A stretch of DNA of 64,000 bases. Source: Galerina marginata (taxonomy: Eukaryota; Basidiomycota; Agaricomycetes; Agaricales; Galerinaceae). Both the position numbers and the translations under genes were made by a program. Shown here piece by piece: positions 32,802 through 43,722 of this stretch (its first letter is position 1; every line of letters starts with the position of its first letter). Where the stretch lies: contig JAECYW010000001.1 in the NCBI GenBank assembly GCA_023014335.1, positions 1,364,001 to 1,428,000 of the forward strand, written 5' to 3'. A model generated the notes under the pieces. The model was not told where the DNA came from. It saw only the letters and a list, made by a program, of their open reading frames with translations, and made no database searches.

Positions 32802-34476
32802 TCAAACTTGTGCCGTGCCAGCCCAGTCAGTTCTTGGAGCCCACTGCCTCATTATCTTCACCTTGCCGCCCCCTGGCGATCGTCCAAACGGCCCCAAGTT
32901 GGAGATATCAATCGGAGGTCTGTCTTCCGGTGTTCGTGGTGCACCAGGCGACGTAGGAGATGTGCGCGCCGAATGGCTTGGAGACGATGTTGGTGGTAGC
33001 GGCGCTTGTGAAGCTTGTTTGCCTTGCTTCAACCCCTTCAGTGGTGTCCCCTTCTCATCATCATCTTCCTCTTCCTCTTCATCGTCGTCATCTTCCCCAT
33101 CAGCAGCATCCTAAGCAATGTAAAATAAGATGACCACAATATAGAGAAAATATTTCCGAAATCTTACAGGATCAAAGTCCTCCATCTGCCTATCTTCGTC
33201 TTCCTCCTCCTCCTCATCGTCGTATTCATCGTCCTCATTAACCCACCGACCCCGCCAATCAACTGCGTCCAGCTCCTCCGGGCTTTCCGGCCGCAATCGC
33301 AACCACTGCATTCGTGGGCCATTTTTCGCTCGCTCGCTCACTTTGAATCCGTATATCCTCGGCACATAAACATAGCCCGCAGCGCGCTTCTGCCCTCCGT
33401 GCGGATTAGGGTTCACGAACGGTGACGACCGCGATCCGTTGCTCCCCGAGCCGCTTCGAGGAGACAGCGGTGATCCTCCCGTTGACGGTGCCTTCCAAAA
33501 CGGTGCCGGCGATAGCTCGCGGTATGTCTGGAAGAATAGATGGGCGAATGTCGTCCCAAAGAACGCGCCTTCGGAAAAATCATTAGTTAGAATTAGAAAC
33601 ATAGCATCAAGTCACGGACTTACCGTCTACGCCTTGAAACCTGCTGCTCGGTGGGATAAAGATATCATTGCAATTCGGGCAGAACAGCTTCACAGTGTCG
33701 TTGCCTGGAATATCAACGCGCCCGCAGGGCACAACGTTGGTCCCAACACAATACACCCGCGGGCACGAGCCAAAAACACCGCTCTCGTATTTCTCGGCCT
33801 AATGAAGGTGAGCCTTTGTTTCCCCGACGTAGCACAAGACAGAAAGCACAACGCACCATCGCCTGCAGGCCGGCGCGAGTCAGGATGTACCGCTGGTGCA
33901 CGAGCCCATATAGCATCTCCGCAGATGATTCAACGATTGAAACATCTGGGATCTTCGAGGTATCTTCGTCTTCAGTGAGGGAATAAGTACGGCCGCCAAA
34001 GCACAACGAAACGACGCCCAGCGAGCCGGGCGACGACCGCGAAAGAACCCACACCTGGTTCGACGTCCAAGACCATCTCCATCGCCTCCTTCCAGAACGG
34101 CACCATCGTGTTCAGCCCAGTGAGGTTGAAGTCGTCCTCGATAAACTCTTCCGTCACCTCGCAGAAATATTCGTGTCCGGGCAGCGAACAGAACCAGCTG
34201 ATCCATGTCAGCGTCGACGTCGGGGTGGACGAGGCTAGGGCGTGATCCATCGTCAGTTCAATCGTCGTCGCGGATGAGCAACAGATGAGGGGAAAACGGG
34301 GGAAACGGGGGCAGAGGAGGTGCAGTAATGGATCAGAAAACAGACTCACTATATCCATCTTCCTGTTCCTCCGCTTCTTCCATAATCTCGTCGCCCTCTC
34401 CATTTCCACTGACTGGCTCGTCGTCCGCAAGGGCCTGTTGCGGGTCTTCGGTGGGTACCCTCTGTCTTGAGGCCAT
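32802..34476 (-). CDS. CKB: casein kinase 2 regulatory (beta) subunit
   Basis: Dimerising regulatory subunit of the Ser/Thr kinase CK2. After an acidic N-terminal region come STLTWISWFCSLPGHEYFCEV, EEFIEDDFNLTGL and AEMLYGLVHQRYILTRAGLQAM. The zinc-binding part CPRVYC...CPNCNDIFIP and GAFFGTTFAHLFFQTY follow. The C-terminal half continues with YVPRIYGFKVSERAK and then an unusually long acidic, low-complexity tail (several Asp/Glu runs and Ser/Pro-rich sequence). The protein is therefore much longer than the 215-residue animal form, as in other fungi. Six exons, intact frame. An upstream in-frame ATG at 34599 exists but adds a non-conserved leader. Confidence 0.94.
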
Positions 34477-34658
34477 CTTCGCGGTTGGATGCAAGGTCCC
34501 CCGATGGCTGTCTTTGTCCAACTTGGAGGGTAGTATTCCAACTCCGATCATTTCGCTATGCCGGCAAGGTGTCCGATTAGAATTAAGGTCTATCGTCATC
34601 GACCTTCAGATTGTCGTCGCAATCCATGTTCTATTGCATAGTATACATGCCGGTAATT

Positions 34659-35889
34659 CTAATAATGGTAGGTACATGTAATTTGCTCCTTTGCACGCCC
34701 AGTCCATATCGACGAGCCAAAAATCAAAAGCATCATAGCCTGGCCCATGAACCAACTCACGACGACATATCTACACGCCTTTCGGGTCGGAAACTCTCTA
34801 GCTTCTGCGGCGAACGTGCTGACCGTAGTTAAGCTCCCACAGAACCCATCAGCTAAGCCTTGCAAAATAGAACATGCGTTTTGTGACGGTGGGTTTGGCG
34901 TGCTTTGCAACACATGAAAAGCTGCCAATAATGCGGTGCCTAGCGTGTTCGCTGTTAATGTTCCTATGGGAAGAACCTTGGACCGTTGATTGAGCGAGAT
35001 GGAGAGGAGATATCGCGTAAGGGCTCCGGGAAATGAGAAGATGAGCGCCGCGGTGGCTTTATGGCGGAAAGAAGCTGGCAGAAAAAAGTAGGTGAAAAAT
35101 GTCGCCATATAGATCAAAACCGAGAGACATGATATAGAATAGCGAATAGAACGCCGCAGAAAGCGTGGTCTATGAAAATAAGCAGCAAGACGGGAGGCTA
35201 TACCGTATCCAAAGGCTAAAGAACCTAGGGACACGGATAGCGTTATTGTAGAGTTTCCTACACCGTCCACAAACTGGAAAGGGAGATCAGTTTCGTCTTT
35301 GAATTTCATATAACGAAATAAAACGAACGTCTCGAAGTCCGCCGCGACTATCTTGGCCCGCATTAATCCAGGAATTAAAAACGTCTAACTGCCAACTAGA
35401 AAAAGTGGTCAAGGACCCGCAAAACCCTGTCAAGCACGAGTAAGGATGAAACCAAGGCCCGTAAGTCAGTATTTACAATACCTGTGGTCAGGGCAGTATA
35501 AAGAGGTCCGTAGCTAGGTCGGGTCAGCATAGCCTGGTATAGATTTTCGAACTGGGGGCGTACAATTGACCGATAGGCTCTTTCAACCTCAAACCCATAC
35601 CCATGAACAAGCAGCCTACCGCCTGTACATAGGCAAGGGGGAACACGCTCCTACCATCGTACGTCATCAGAGCAATGATACCTAAGCGGGCGAGAACACC
35701 AAAGACGGAGGCCGGCATGAGGAGGACAATGACAGGAAATGAGAGCGGCTCATAGACCTTGGAAGGACGGACGCCTTGGTCAACACTGGGCGGCCTGTCG
35801 ATACGTTCTGCTTCGCTTGTTTCTAATCCTTCCTCGACGGCAAGCGCCTCAGCGCGGAAATTGAGATTTTCGAACTTGTCTGGCGCCAT
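34659..35889 (-). CDS. FEX1: fluoride export protein with two CrcB domains
   Basis: Eukaryotic fluoride channel that removes F- across the plasma membrane. It consists of two fused CrcB-like halves. The first half has VFGVLARLGIIALMTYDG, YVQAVGCLFMGMGLRLKEPIG and FYGPLYTALTTGFCGSLTTFSSWQLDVF. The second has FPGALTRYLLSISLN, PIGTLTANTLGTALLAAFHVLQ, LQGLADGFCGSLTTVSTFAAE, and a last helix at ACRYVVVSWFMGQ. Both halves keep the GFCGSLTT break with its Asn/Phe surroundings that lines the pore. Four exons, intact frame. Start 35889 (MAPDKFEN) is preferred; an ATG further upstream only adds basic leader. Confidence 0.93.
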
Positions 35890-36564
35890 GAACGATAGAC
35901 CTGAGAATTTGGATGCCCGACTTTTGACTGACATAAGCAAACGCGAATGTTTTAAAGCGTGCATCATATTGCAAAAATACAGGATACAGGCTACGGGTAC
36001 AATCACACAATGCGCAGCAATCTTGACAGACGCAGAGCAGCCGTGGGACACTATGTATGCGCTTGAAAAAAAAGTTTCTGTGAGCCGGGAATTGTTCATT
36101 CGAGGCGTCCTGGCGAACAGAATAGTGGTCTGTCAGAAAGAAGCGAAGCTCGCCCAGTGTTTGGGTCAGAGGACCGGATTAGCATTATATCCTTCATCTA
36201 TGGTCTTGGTCCCCTCCATTAGGCGATGGTCAAAATGAAAGCATTTGCCAGCCTTGGTTCTAGAAAGACCTTGTATGTAAGTGAAGAAGGAGGAAATGTC
36301 GGGGATCGGCTGATATAGACAACTTGAGGGCCGGCAAATCCCCGGTAAATGGGACCGGGTCCATTTCGAGGACATTAAGCGAGATGAGCGCGTTCCACAT
36401 GCTCTTCATGAAATCGATTGGCAATTGTCTGCCGTCTTGCTTTCATATCCCTCTTTATTAAACCCTATCCCTTCCTTTATATCCCTCCGTTTCAGAGCAT
36501 GCTACGCTACACCACTCTCCCCAAATTCCAGCTCACGAACAAGGATCTTCAGTCCAAGTCCAAT
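35890..36564. promoter_or_regulatory. divergent intergenic region, FEX / DUF7704
   Basis: About 675 bp between divergent start codons. Plus-strand frames at 35759-36238 are the shadow of the FEX N-terminus. The ATG at 36499 could be an earlier in-frame start for the downstream gene. Nothing else is recognised. Confidence 0.4.
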
Positions 36565-37218
36565 ATGCCACCCCAATCTGCAATTCCAGACTTCTACTAC
36601 TTTTGTTTTGGCGCTTATGAGCCATTTCTCACTATCGTTGGATTTCTTGGTGCACTGGCGTACGTCATTCTTCTTGATACATAAATAACAACTTTCTCAA
36701 GTCTGTGCTCTCAGTGATCCTTTGAATGTACGAAACTCGTCCAGACGCCTTATCTATCTAACATCCAATCTATAATCTCATAGGCACACAATTCTCAAGC
36801 CCCATGGTCAACGGACGCACTACCTTATCAGGTTCTCCCTACCGCCACACTTGTCACGATCCTACAACTAGCGCACGTCTGCGCACTCCTTGGTTGTGTC
36901 AACCTCTTCGTCCTCTCTGCAGTGCGCAAGCACTTGAGCAACAACCTTGCCCTCCAGGAAAACATCGTCTTTTCACTCATGACCCCCCTCCTTATCGGCG
37001 ACATATTCCACATGTGGTTAACCTTCTGGGCTTTGAAAGATCAGAGGTCGAATTTTCAAAGTTGGAGCCCTATGCTATGGACCACAGTCATCCTGGGATT
37101 CTCCCTGATGATTCCTCGGATATGCTGGCATCTGGGTATAGGGCGATATGTTGATTCCAGGGACGGATCTTTTAGGGAGGCATATGCCCCTGTGAACAAG
37201 GAATCTTTCAAGAGTTGA
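36565..37218 (+). CDS. DUF7704-like fungal membrane protein
   Basis: Small polytopic membrane protein found in fungi, function unknown. Three exons, one of them very short (about 14 nt encoding DPLN, 36713-36726). The N-terminus IPDFYYFCFGAYEPFLTIVGFLGALAD, the cytosolic loop QAPWSTDALPYQ, and then TLVTILQLAHVCALLGCVNLFVL, VFSLMTPLLIGDIFHMWLTFWAL and WTTVILGFSLMIPRICW give four predicted membrane helices. The placement in DUF7704 is from overall pattern and is less certain than the membrane topology. The frame is intact with GT-AG introns. Start 36565 places the first helix near the N-terminus; 36499 is the alternative. Confidence 0.8.
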
Positions 37219-37518
37219 ATGCACCGTGGAAAACTTGAAGGAGGCAAGTCATAGAGAATTCGGGCATTTGGATTGTTTACACTACTATCAGCTTGATGCA
37301 TTAAGGTCGTTTATTCAGATTTTGGTTATAGTAGGTACATACTACTTTGGACTATCAACTAGGATTGTTATAAGAGTACTATTCATGGACAGGGTAATCA
37401 AGATATCGTGAACCAACATTCTATCTAAGTAGAACAACGTTTCGTTTTCTCATTTCTGAGCTCATAGGTAACGATGGAGGGAGTGTATGAATCCAAAAAC
37501 CGACAAAAAAGTGAATGT
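37219..37518. other. convergent 3' region, DUF7704 / VID27
   Basis: 300 bp between facing stop codons. AT-rich, with no gene or structure seen. Confidence 0.4.
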
Positions 37519-40400
37519 TTAGTACGGTGAGTTGACTATTGAAGAATGGCTCTGGATGCCGCCTCCTTCCCTGATAGGAGCCAGGGAATGACGAGTAGGT
37601 CTCTTCAGATTCTTCTTGTTGACAGCCAAAACATTGTTGCTCAGTGCCACGATCTGTCAACGAAAATATAAGTCATACTCATTCGAAATACAGAAGGGAA
37701 GAAAGACTGACAATTTCTTTATCATCACCGAACTTGAAGTTGTCTTGCACGACATGGTCTTCATACTTCTTGATCTCATACTGGTCCTTGCCCTTCTTGA
37801 CCTTCGCCAAGTCCCATGCAATGACGAACTGTCCAGTCGAAGTGACGATGGCATTCTCCTCCTGGCCTTCGACCAGATTAAACCTGCGAAGAGGGTCAAA
37901 AAATGGCAAGGTATTGAGGTTTCAGAAAGTTACCTGGCAGGAGTAAACGAGATCTTATTCCCCATGTACGCGACGTGTTGAGGGTGAAGCTGCAAACGTT
38001 TTGGTTTGGGCTTCGAGGTCGCAGGGAAGCTTCGGTCGAAACCCAACTGGCCTTGATAACGTCCTTCGCCGATAAGTGTGTCAATAAAGATCAGGTAAGT
38101 CGCTGTCGTTGCAACGATATATCGCCCATTGGCAGTAACGTCGATACCAATAATCGGATCACCAATAGGAGGAAGAGCAGTCTTTGCATTCTTCCCAATA
38201 GAGTCAAAAAGTCGGATGTCACCCTTCTCACTTGCAATGGCAAGCTTCCCGGAGGCCGTGGTTGCGACACCGGAGAACTTGTTCTTGCCTGTGTACTGCT
38301 TGTATTGGCTATCCACCAGCTTAGTACCCGATACACGCGGGTCGATGCGGAAAAGGGAATTGTGAGAGACGCCGACGAGTGTTTGCTCTCTGGTAGTAGG
38401 CGCAAATTTGTTATCTGGGGCAATATGATCAACAGTGATGTCGTCGTGCACTTTCCACTCTTCGACAACCTTGCCACGCTCAATGTCCATGCTGTACAAA
38501 GAATTAGGGTCGGTGGGATTCTGAAGGATCATCTTCGAGTCTTGGTCGTGCAACATGACCTGTGACATGCTTGTGTCAATCATATGGATCTAATTGTTCG
38601 TTTAACCACAACATACATTCTTGGGCTTGAAACCTTTCCCCTTGGGAGTGGCGATGTTGCTGATCGTCGCATAATATTTAACAGAGTTGTCGTTGGAGTG
38701 ATTGAAGACCCCGATATTATTACCACGGACAACATAAGACCGGTCTCCCTTGTAGCCGACAGTTAGCTGTGAGTTACGTTCCCCAGTGAGTGGGTCCCTA
38801 GGCGCATCTTCATCTTCTGCCTCTGAATCGTCGCTTGCTTCTGTTCCGGGGATTATATGAAGCACAGAAGGTTTTGATATGGAAGACGAACCTTCATCAG
38901 GATCCAAGTCATTGGCGACCTCGTCTTCATCCTCTTCTTCGTCCTCAACATCTTTCATTTCCACATCTTCATCATATGAGCTCAGGACATAACTTTGTTC
39001 ATCAGGCTAGAAGTAATTTGAATGAGCATTGGTTGTGAGAGACAACTAACGGGACAACAACCTTAGCCTTGCTCCAAGGCACTTGAAATTGTGTTTGCCA
39101 CAAGCACTGAGTGAATATTTGCACGGCATTCGCGTGATCCTGTTCACTGTTGAAACGGAACAGCCAACTGCTCTGTGAATTGTCATCGCCGAGGTGGTTC
39201 CATGTCAAGGATAACATCTTTTGGGAGAATCGCTGATTCATGTCTGAGCTGATTCTGTGCGCCAAAATGGCACCTTTGTCATTGGAAGCCGTGATCCAGT
39301 GCACGAAGTTTGCATTCTTTTGTTGACAGAACCTCGCTGTAACGATCCCGTCATTTCGGAAACTATCCGTTTCCATGTCCCAAAAGTACAGTTCGGCTTC
39401 CTCTTCGAAGATAACGTCCAGCTGAGACATGAAGGAATTGTCGACTTGATTTCTTTCCTCTGGTGTTTCCTCTTCCTCGTCGACAACAATGGGCGTTGTT
39501 CGCCGACGATTCGGGGGTAACTTCAGCATTCTTGGAAACCTTGCGTCTTGGATTGACCTTGGGAGCGGCAGGTGAACTAGGTGCGTGAGCTTAGTCAAAA
39601 TGGAGCGTTGGGAAGAAGGATAACACTTACTGCCAAACAAATTCTTCCAACGCGACATCTTGAATATTGTCCGCGCTTTTCCTATACTTACGCTCATACA
39701 TGGCACGGAACACACATGTCTCGAAGAACGCTCGAGTGGGGGCATTTGTGCCAGTTGCGACAAATTCGTAAAACTCATCAACATCGCCATGGAGGTCGCG
39801 CCAAACAAAATTGGGCTCCCCGTCTGTTACTCCAGAACGGAATTCGAGTTCTTCGCCAATCAAGAACACCTTCTCTTCATCGGCTGGAATTTTAGTTAAT
39901 AAAATTAGATGACAACCGAGGAAGAATGTCGGTGAGCTCACTTTCATCTTCATCCTCTAACAAATCCTGATCTCCATCGTCATATACTTTGGTAATGACC
40001 AGCTGGAAATTGTGTTCCACGGTGGGGAGACGACGGACGGTGGCCATGCAGTCATTGTAGCTTAACCTCAAAAGTCAGAAATGAAAGAGATACGGAAGCG
40101 CCCTACTACTCACATGCATTCTCTCGATGTTCGAATGTTGCCCGGTCGCACGAGATAGAGCTGGCCTAGATGACCGTATTAAAGAGCCTGATCAAGGGGG
40201 AAAGAAATTTGACCTACCGGACGAAATCTTTGACAACCTCTGCGGCATTTGGATCTTCTGTGGCATTAGTCAGTCGCGATGAAAAGAGCTAATTGTGAAG
40301 ATACGAACGCCAAACTTTGCCAATAACTGCAAGGAAAAGGGTTAATCCAGATTTATAGTCCTAGCAACAGAAATAACGCACGGCTCCTGAAAATATTCAT
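37519..40400 (-). CDS. VID27: Vid27 family protein, two +1 frameshifts
   Basis: Cytoplasmic protein linked in yeast to vacuolar import and degradation, with an N-terminal PH-like region and a C-terminal beta-propeller. The N-terminus MNIFRSLIGKVW is joined across a small intron to QDPNAAEVVKDFV, then LYLVRPGNIRTSREC. The middle has FETCVFRAMYERKY and an acidic stretch. The C-terminal Vid27 domain shows MIDTSMSQVMLHDQDSKMIL, TREQTLVGVSHNSLFRIDPR, SGVATTASGKLAIASEKGDI, GIDVTANGRYIVATT and TSTGQFVIAWDL. Two one-base excesses interrupt the frame: near 40163-40166, at the VR/QLYLVRPG junction, and in a GGG run at 39490-39492, before IVVDEEEETPEE. Eleven or so exons. Confidence 0.9.
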
Positions 40401-40706
40401 GGTAAATAACACTCGGAAAACGAGTTCGCGATAGTCCAACCAATGATGGAGCAATATAAGTGGAGAACTGACTCCTAGTAGTAAAGGTACCGATTTGGCG
40501 TTTGTCCTTTCACGTCGTGACAAAGTCACGACACCTACGTCACGAATAGTCACGTGGAGACTAGCGCTGGTCTTCGTGTTCGAGATTCGTCGCGAAGAAA
40601 TTGAATCAGTCCTTGTACATTAACCTAGCCCTTTGCTCGATACGTTGTTCCTGAACCATACATACCTCTCCCCCAAGGTATCCTACCAACGAACACCTGT
40701 TTTGTT
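40401..40706. promoter_or_regulatory. divergent promoter region, VID27 / small unknown gene
   Basis: 306 bp between opposite start codons. A near-palindromic repeat around tttcacgtcgtgac and ttagtcacgtggag (40507-40558, with repeated cacgt) may be a protein-binding site. This is by eye only. Confidence 0.35.
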
Positions 40707-41153
40707 ATGTCTGCTAGTCCTCCTCGCCTAAGTTCGCCTTTTGCCACTTCTGGCACGCCGAGTTAGTCGCGACACGCATTGCTATAACAATCAGCACTCA
40801 CTACCTTTCGTCACAACAGGAAATTCGGGAACACCTGTAACACCTAATAGCATCTCTCTTGGAAGGATTCCCCTTCTGTCGCGTATGGGGGAGGGCCTGG
40901 CAAGTTCATCGACAAGTACAACAATCCAGTGAAGGAGCTAATTTACATTTGTGAACAACAGAGCAACTCGCCAACGAATACATTCTCTGAATCTTCTTCC
41001 GGGAATTCGTTGAGGCTCGACACCTCGACAAGTGGCATACGCATCTTGGACACCCCTCGGCGCCGAGTTTTACTTCGTTCAGATCCATCCATCTCAACTT
41101 GTTTTGATCCCGCAGACAAGGAGCTTTACGATCTGTGGGCACCGAAACAGTGA
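40707..41153 (+). CDS. small unknown Ser/Thr/Pro-rich protein, model uncertain
   Basis: No family recognised. The first exon (MSASPPRLSSPFATSGTP) is joined by an intron of about 50 nt to NSGTPVTPNSISLGRIPLLS. The last exon encodes SPTNTFSESSSGNSLRLDTSTSG then ILDTPRRRVLLRSDPS and a striking end CFDPADKELYDLWAPK. Between the second and third exons the best donor (GTATGG at about 40882) gives a phase one base too long. Either the weak donor GTCGCG is used or there is another extra base. The Ser/Thr/Pro composition with TPRRR suggests a disordered phospho-regulated protein. Function unknown. Confidence 0.55.
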
Positions 41154-41648
41154 TAGTCTATTCTAATGGCGATACTCGATCTCATCATTCTCATGCGCAT
41201 CCACACCTTATCGTTTATCAAAGTTTATTGTGGGCAACTTTTCGATTTACCGAATTTTTACCTGCCCTTCCGTCTCGTCTCTCCCATAAGTTTTGAAACT
41301 GAGATATTCTGCTGATACATATTCTCCTTCGGAATTTTGTCGAGATTGAACGCATCCGGGCCCCGAGGTCATGTTTTGCATAAAAATCATGACATGTTGC
41401 CGTCGCCCCGAGTTATCCGAGGCTTGGTCCCGAGCTGCCACCATGTGCATCATGATCAAAATATAGCCCATGTGCCTGCGGAGGCTGAGGTAGAGTGAAG
41501 TTGGTGTCCTCCATGAGAACACACTTCTGCTCACTTGCAACTCCATAAATGCCTTTTGATCTCCACGAATATATTCTTAAGAAACGACCACCGCTGTTCA
41601 CTCAGCCGTTGCCGCCCATAGGCACTTTCTTTTCTTCCCTTTCCCAAG
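41154..41648. other. intergenic region before the RTA1-like gene
   Basis: About 495 bp between two plus-strand genes. A minus-strand open frame of about 100 codons at 41247-41546 shows no protein-like features and is probably spurious. No repeat or RNA gene is seen. Confidence 0.4.
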
Positions 41649-42940
41649 ATGGCCATACCGTTGCGCCAGCTTGCTTGTGTCTTTCTCTTAGGCTTGGTTT
41701 CTGGCTCTGAAGCTGTCATCAAACATACCGTCCCTCGTCCTGACCCATTCGTTGACCCCAGGCACGATCCTTATAATCCGCTGAAGTACATTGCTTCCAA
41801 TACTCTGACGGCCATCGCTTTCTGTGAGTTTCTAATATATCACATCAGCACTACGTTCGCTGATGGTTATCTAATTTTGTCAGCTCTGGTTCTCGTGGTA
41901 GGAATAATACAGACATGGTTTATCAAGAAGTGGGGCGCGAAATGGATGATGTCCATGACCATAGGAGCATATTGTGCGTAAACCTGTTCAACAGTCGGTG
42001 GCCGTTAACTCAACCGGAATTCTAGGCTTTGCACTAGGGCTTTCCATTAGGTTCGGCCTACACACCCACCCGCAGTCTAAAGGTCTATATATTGTCGAAT
42101 ACCTATTCGTTGTTCTTTCAGTGAGTAGTTTCTCAACAAAGGCAGTCGAGGATGTCTCCTTACAAGCGTATTTTATTAGCCTTGTGCCTTCATCGCCGCC
42201 GATTACGTTTTGCTCGGTCGACTAGCAAAACACCTCAAAGCAGACAAGCACCTACTGGTTACGAGTCGACGGATAACAATTGTGTTCGTATCATCAGATA
42301 TCACCACCTTCCTTATTCAGGTAAGTTCCACAAATTCGGTGCTCTAGCCAGTCATAGTGAACCATCTACAGGCTATTGGAGGTGCAATGTCAGTCTCAGC
42401 AAATGAACCACAGAAAGCTTTGGCCGGGTCTCGTGTGAGTACCGCAAACCTCGCATTTCGTCTGACTCTGATCTGTTTTTAGGTTTTCCTTGCGGGACTC
42501 GCGGCACAATTATTGTCGTTCCTTTGCTTTTCATTTATTTATCTCGTCTTTTTGTATCGCGTTCAAAGACACGAACCAGAGACCTGGGCAATGGACAACA
42601 ATAAACGTTGGTATAATTCCTGGCTTGCACTAGCAGCTGCCTTGTTTTTTAGCTGCATTGGTATTTTGGTATGTCGAATGTTCACTTTGTGATAGATTCT
42701 CAATGAACTCTGTTTTAGATTCGTTCCGGATTTAGGGTTGTCGAACTCTCCGAAGGCTTCCAGGGCCGTCTCACGACATCGGAACCACTTTTCTATGCAT
42801 TAGATACTCTCCCACTATTTGTCGCTATCTCGGTGTATATTCCTTTCTGGCCTGGAAGGTTTATCAACGGGCACGACAGCCATGTTGCGGCACAAGAGAA
42901 CATCGATAACGTCGAACCAAAATCTTCCGAATCATCGTAG
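41649..42940 (+). CDS. RTA1-like seven-helix membrane protein
   Basis: Fungal-specific RTA1 family; members confer resistance to aminocholesterol or other lipid-like compounds or export sphingoid bases. An N-terminal signal-like hydrophobic stretch (LRQLACVFLLGLVSGSEA) is followed by YNPLKYIASNTLTAIAFSLVL and GAYCFALGLSIRFGLH. YLFVVLSPCAFIAADYVLLGRLAKHL and ITIVFVSSDITTFLIQAIGGAMSV come next; this last is the most typical RTA1 block, with the Asp and GGG/GGA helix. AGLAAQLLSFLCFSFIYLVFLYRVQ, ALFFSCIGILIRSGFRVVEL (another signature, IRSxFRxxEL) and LDTLPLFVAISVYIPFWPG complete the helices. Six introns, intact frame. Confidence 0.92.
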
Positions 42941-43020
42941 ATTAGACACTGGTTTATAGAGATTACAGGTATATACAATTTAATACCTAAACGGGGTCGT
43001 GGCAGATGTGAACCATTCGG

Positions 43021-43567
43021 TTATAACGTGCTTAAGAAGGCAGATAGTCCTGCAGGCCTTTTGTCTTCGGCCTTTGTGCGTTTCTTCTCCTGTTCGCGGT
43101 TCCGTTGGAGCATTTCTTGGAGACCGGATTTCTTTTTCGACTTGAATTGGGTGCCTTGCAGTAAGACCGGTCGGCGACTTTGCCGAGGTAGGTCTATCGG
43201 CAGGCCTTTCGCGATTAGGCGACAATAATGGTGTCACTGGTTCCTGTAGCATCTGCATATGCTGAAGAGGTATTGCTCGTGAGTCTAGTTTTCTTCGGGC
43301 AGGAAAGTTTGTAGCGTTTCCCCTGTCCACGAGTATCGAGGAGACTCCTCCGCAGGCGTAGCATGTAGCTGAGATGGAACGCAACGGGTGGGAGTTGTGT
43401 CCAGAACGCTTAACGCGCGTGCTGGATGTTAGCTCCGAGCCGCATCGAGAGCACGAGTATGGGAACGACTGGGAAGGTGTGCGAGCGGTGTGTAAGGCAG
43501 CTAGTTGGGTTGAGACTGGGAGGAGAGCAAACGGGAGTGCCTGCTGAAATTTTAACGTTGCATCCAT
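43021..43567 (-). CDS. RNase P/MRP zinc-ribbon subunit (Rpr2/Rpp21/SNM1-like), one +1 frameshift
   Basis: The family binds the RNA of RNase P or RNase MRP and works in tRNA or rRNA 5' processing in the nucleus. The N-terminal helices (FQQALPFALLPVSTQLAALHTART) lead to a zinc ribbon with two CxxC pairs, CSRCG and CYACG, separated by basic sequence. The C-terminus is Lys/Arg/Glu-rich (KSGLQEMLQRNREQEKKR) and ends FLSTL at 43021. Between the zinc ribbon and the basic tail the frame steps by +1, best placed in a TTT run (plus) at 43207-43209. Start 43567 is the first ATG in frame. An alternative upstream exon (MSVAYQIRS) splicing into QALPFA is possible. Confidence 0.65.
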
Positions 43568-43722
43568 AGGGAGAAATATTGCTGCAGCTTTTGTGGACGG
43601 ATGAGGCAGCACGTGATCTAATTTGATACGCGACGCTCATTGTATTCCCAAAATAGACTGTGTGGTTTATTGTTCCTAATGAATGTTGAAAAAGCGGGAG
43701 TCGAGGCTCTTTGTGTTCAGCA

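Noticed and set aside
33055..33235. CTTC/TCATCG repeats as a tandem repeat or CRISPR-like array
   Set aside because: They encode the acidic tail of CK2 beta; there are no spacers and the pattern follows codons.
35759..36238. Plus-strand open frame of 159 codons
   Set aside because: It is antisense to the FEX N-terminal exon and lacks any family feature.
41247..41546. Minus-strand open frame of about 99 codons
   Set aside because: No upstream exon, no motif and irregular composition between two plus-strand genes; treated as chance.
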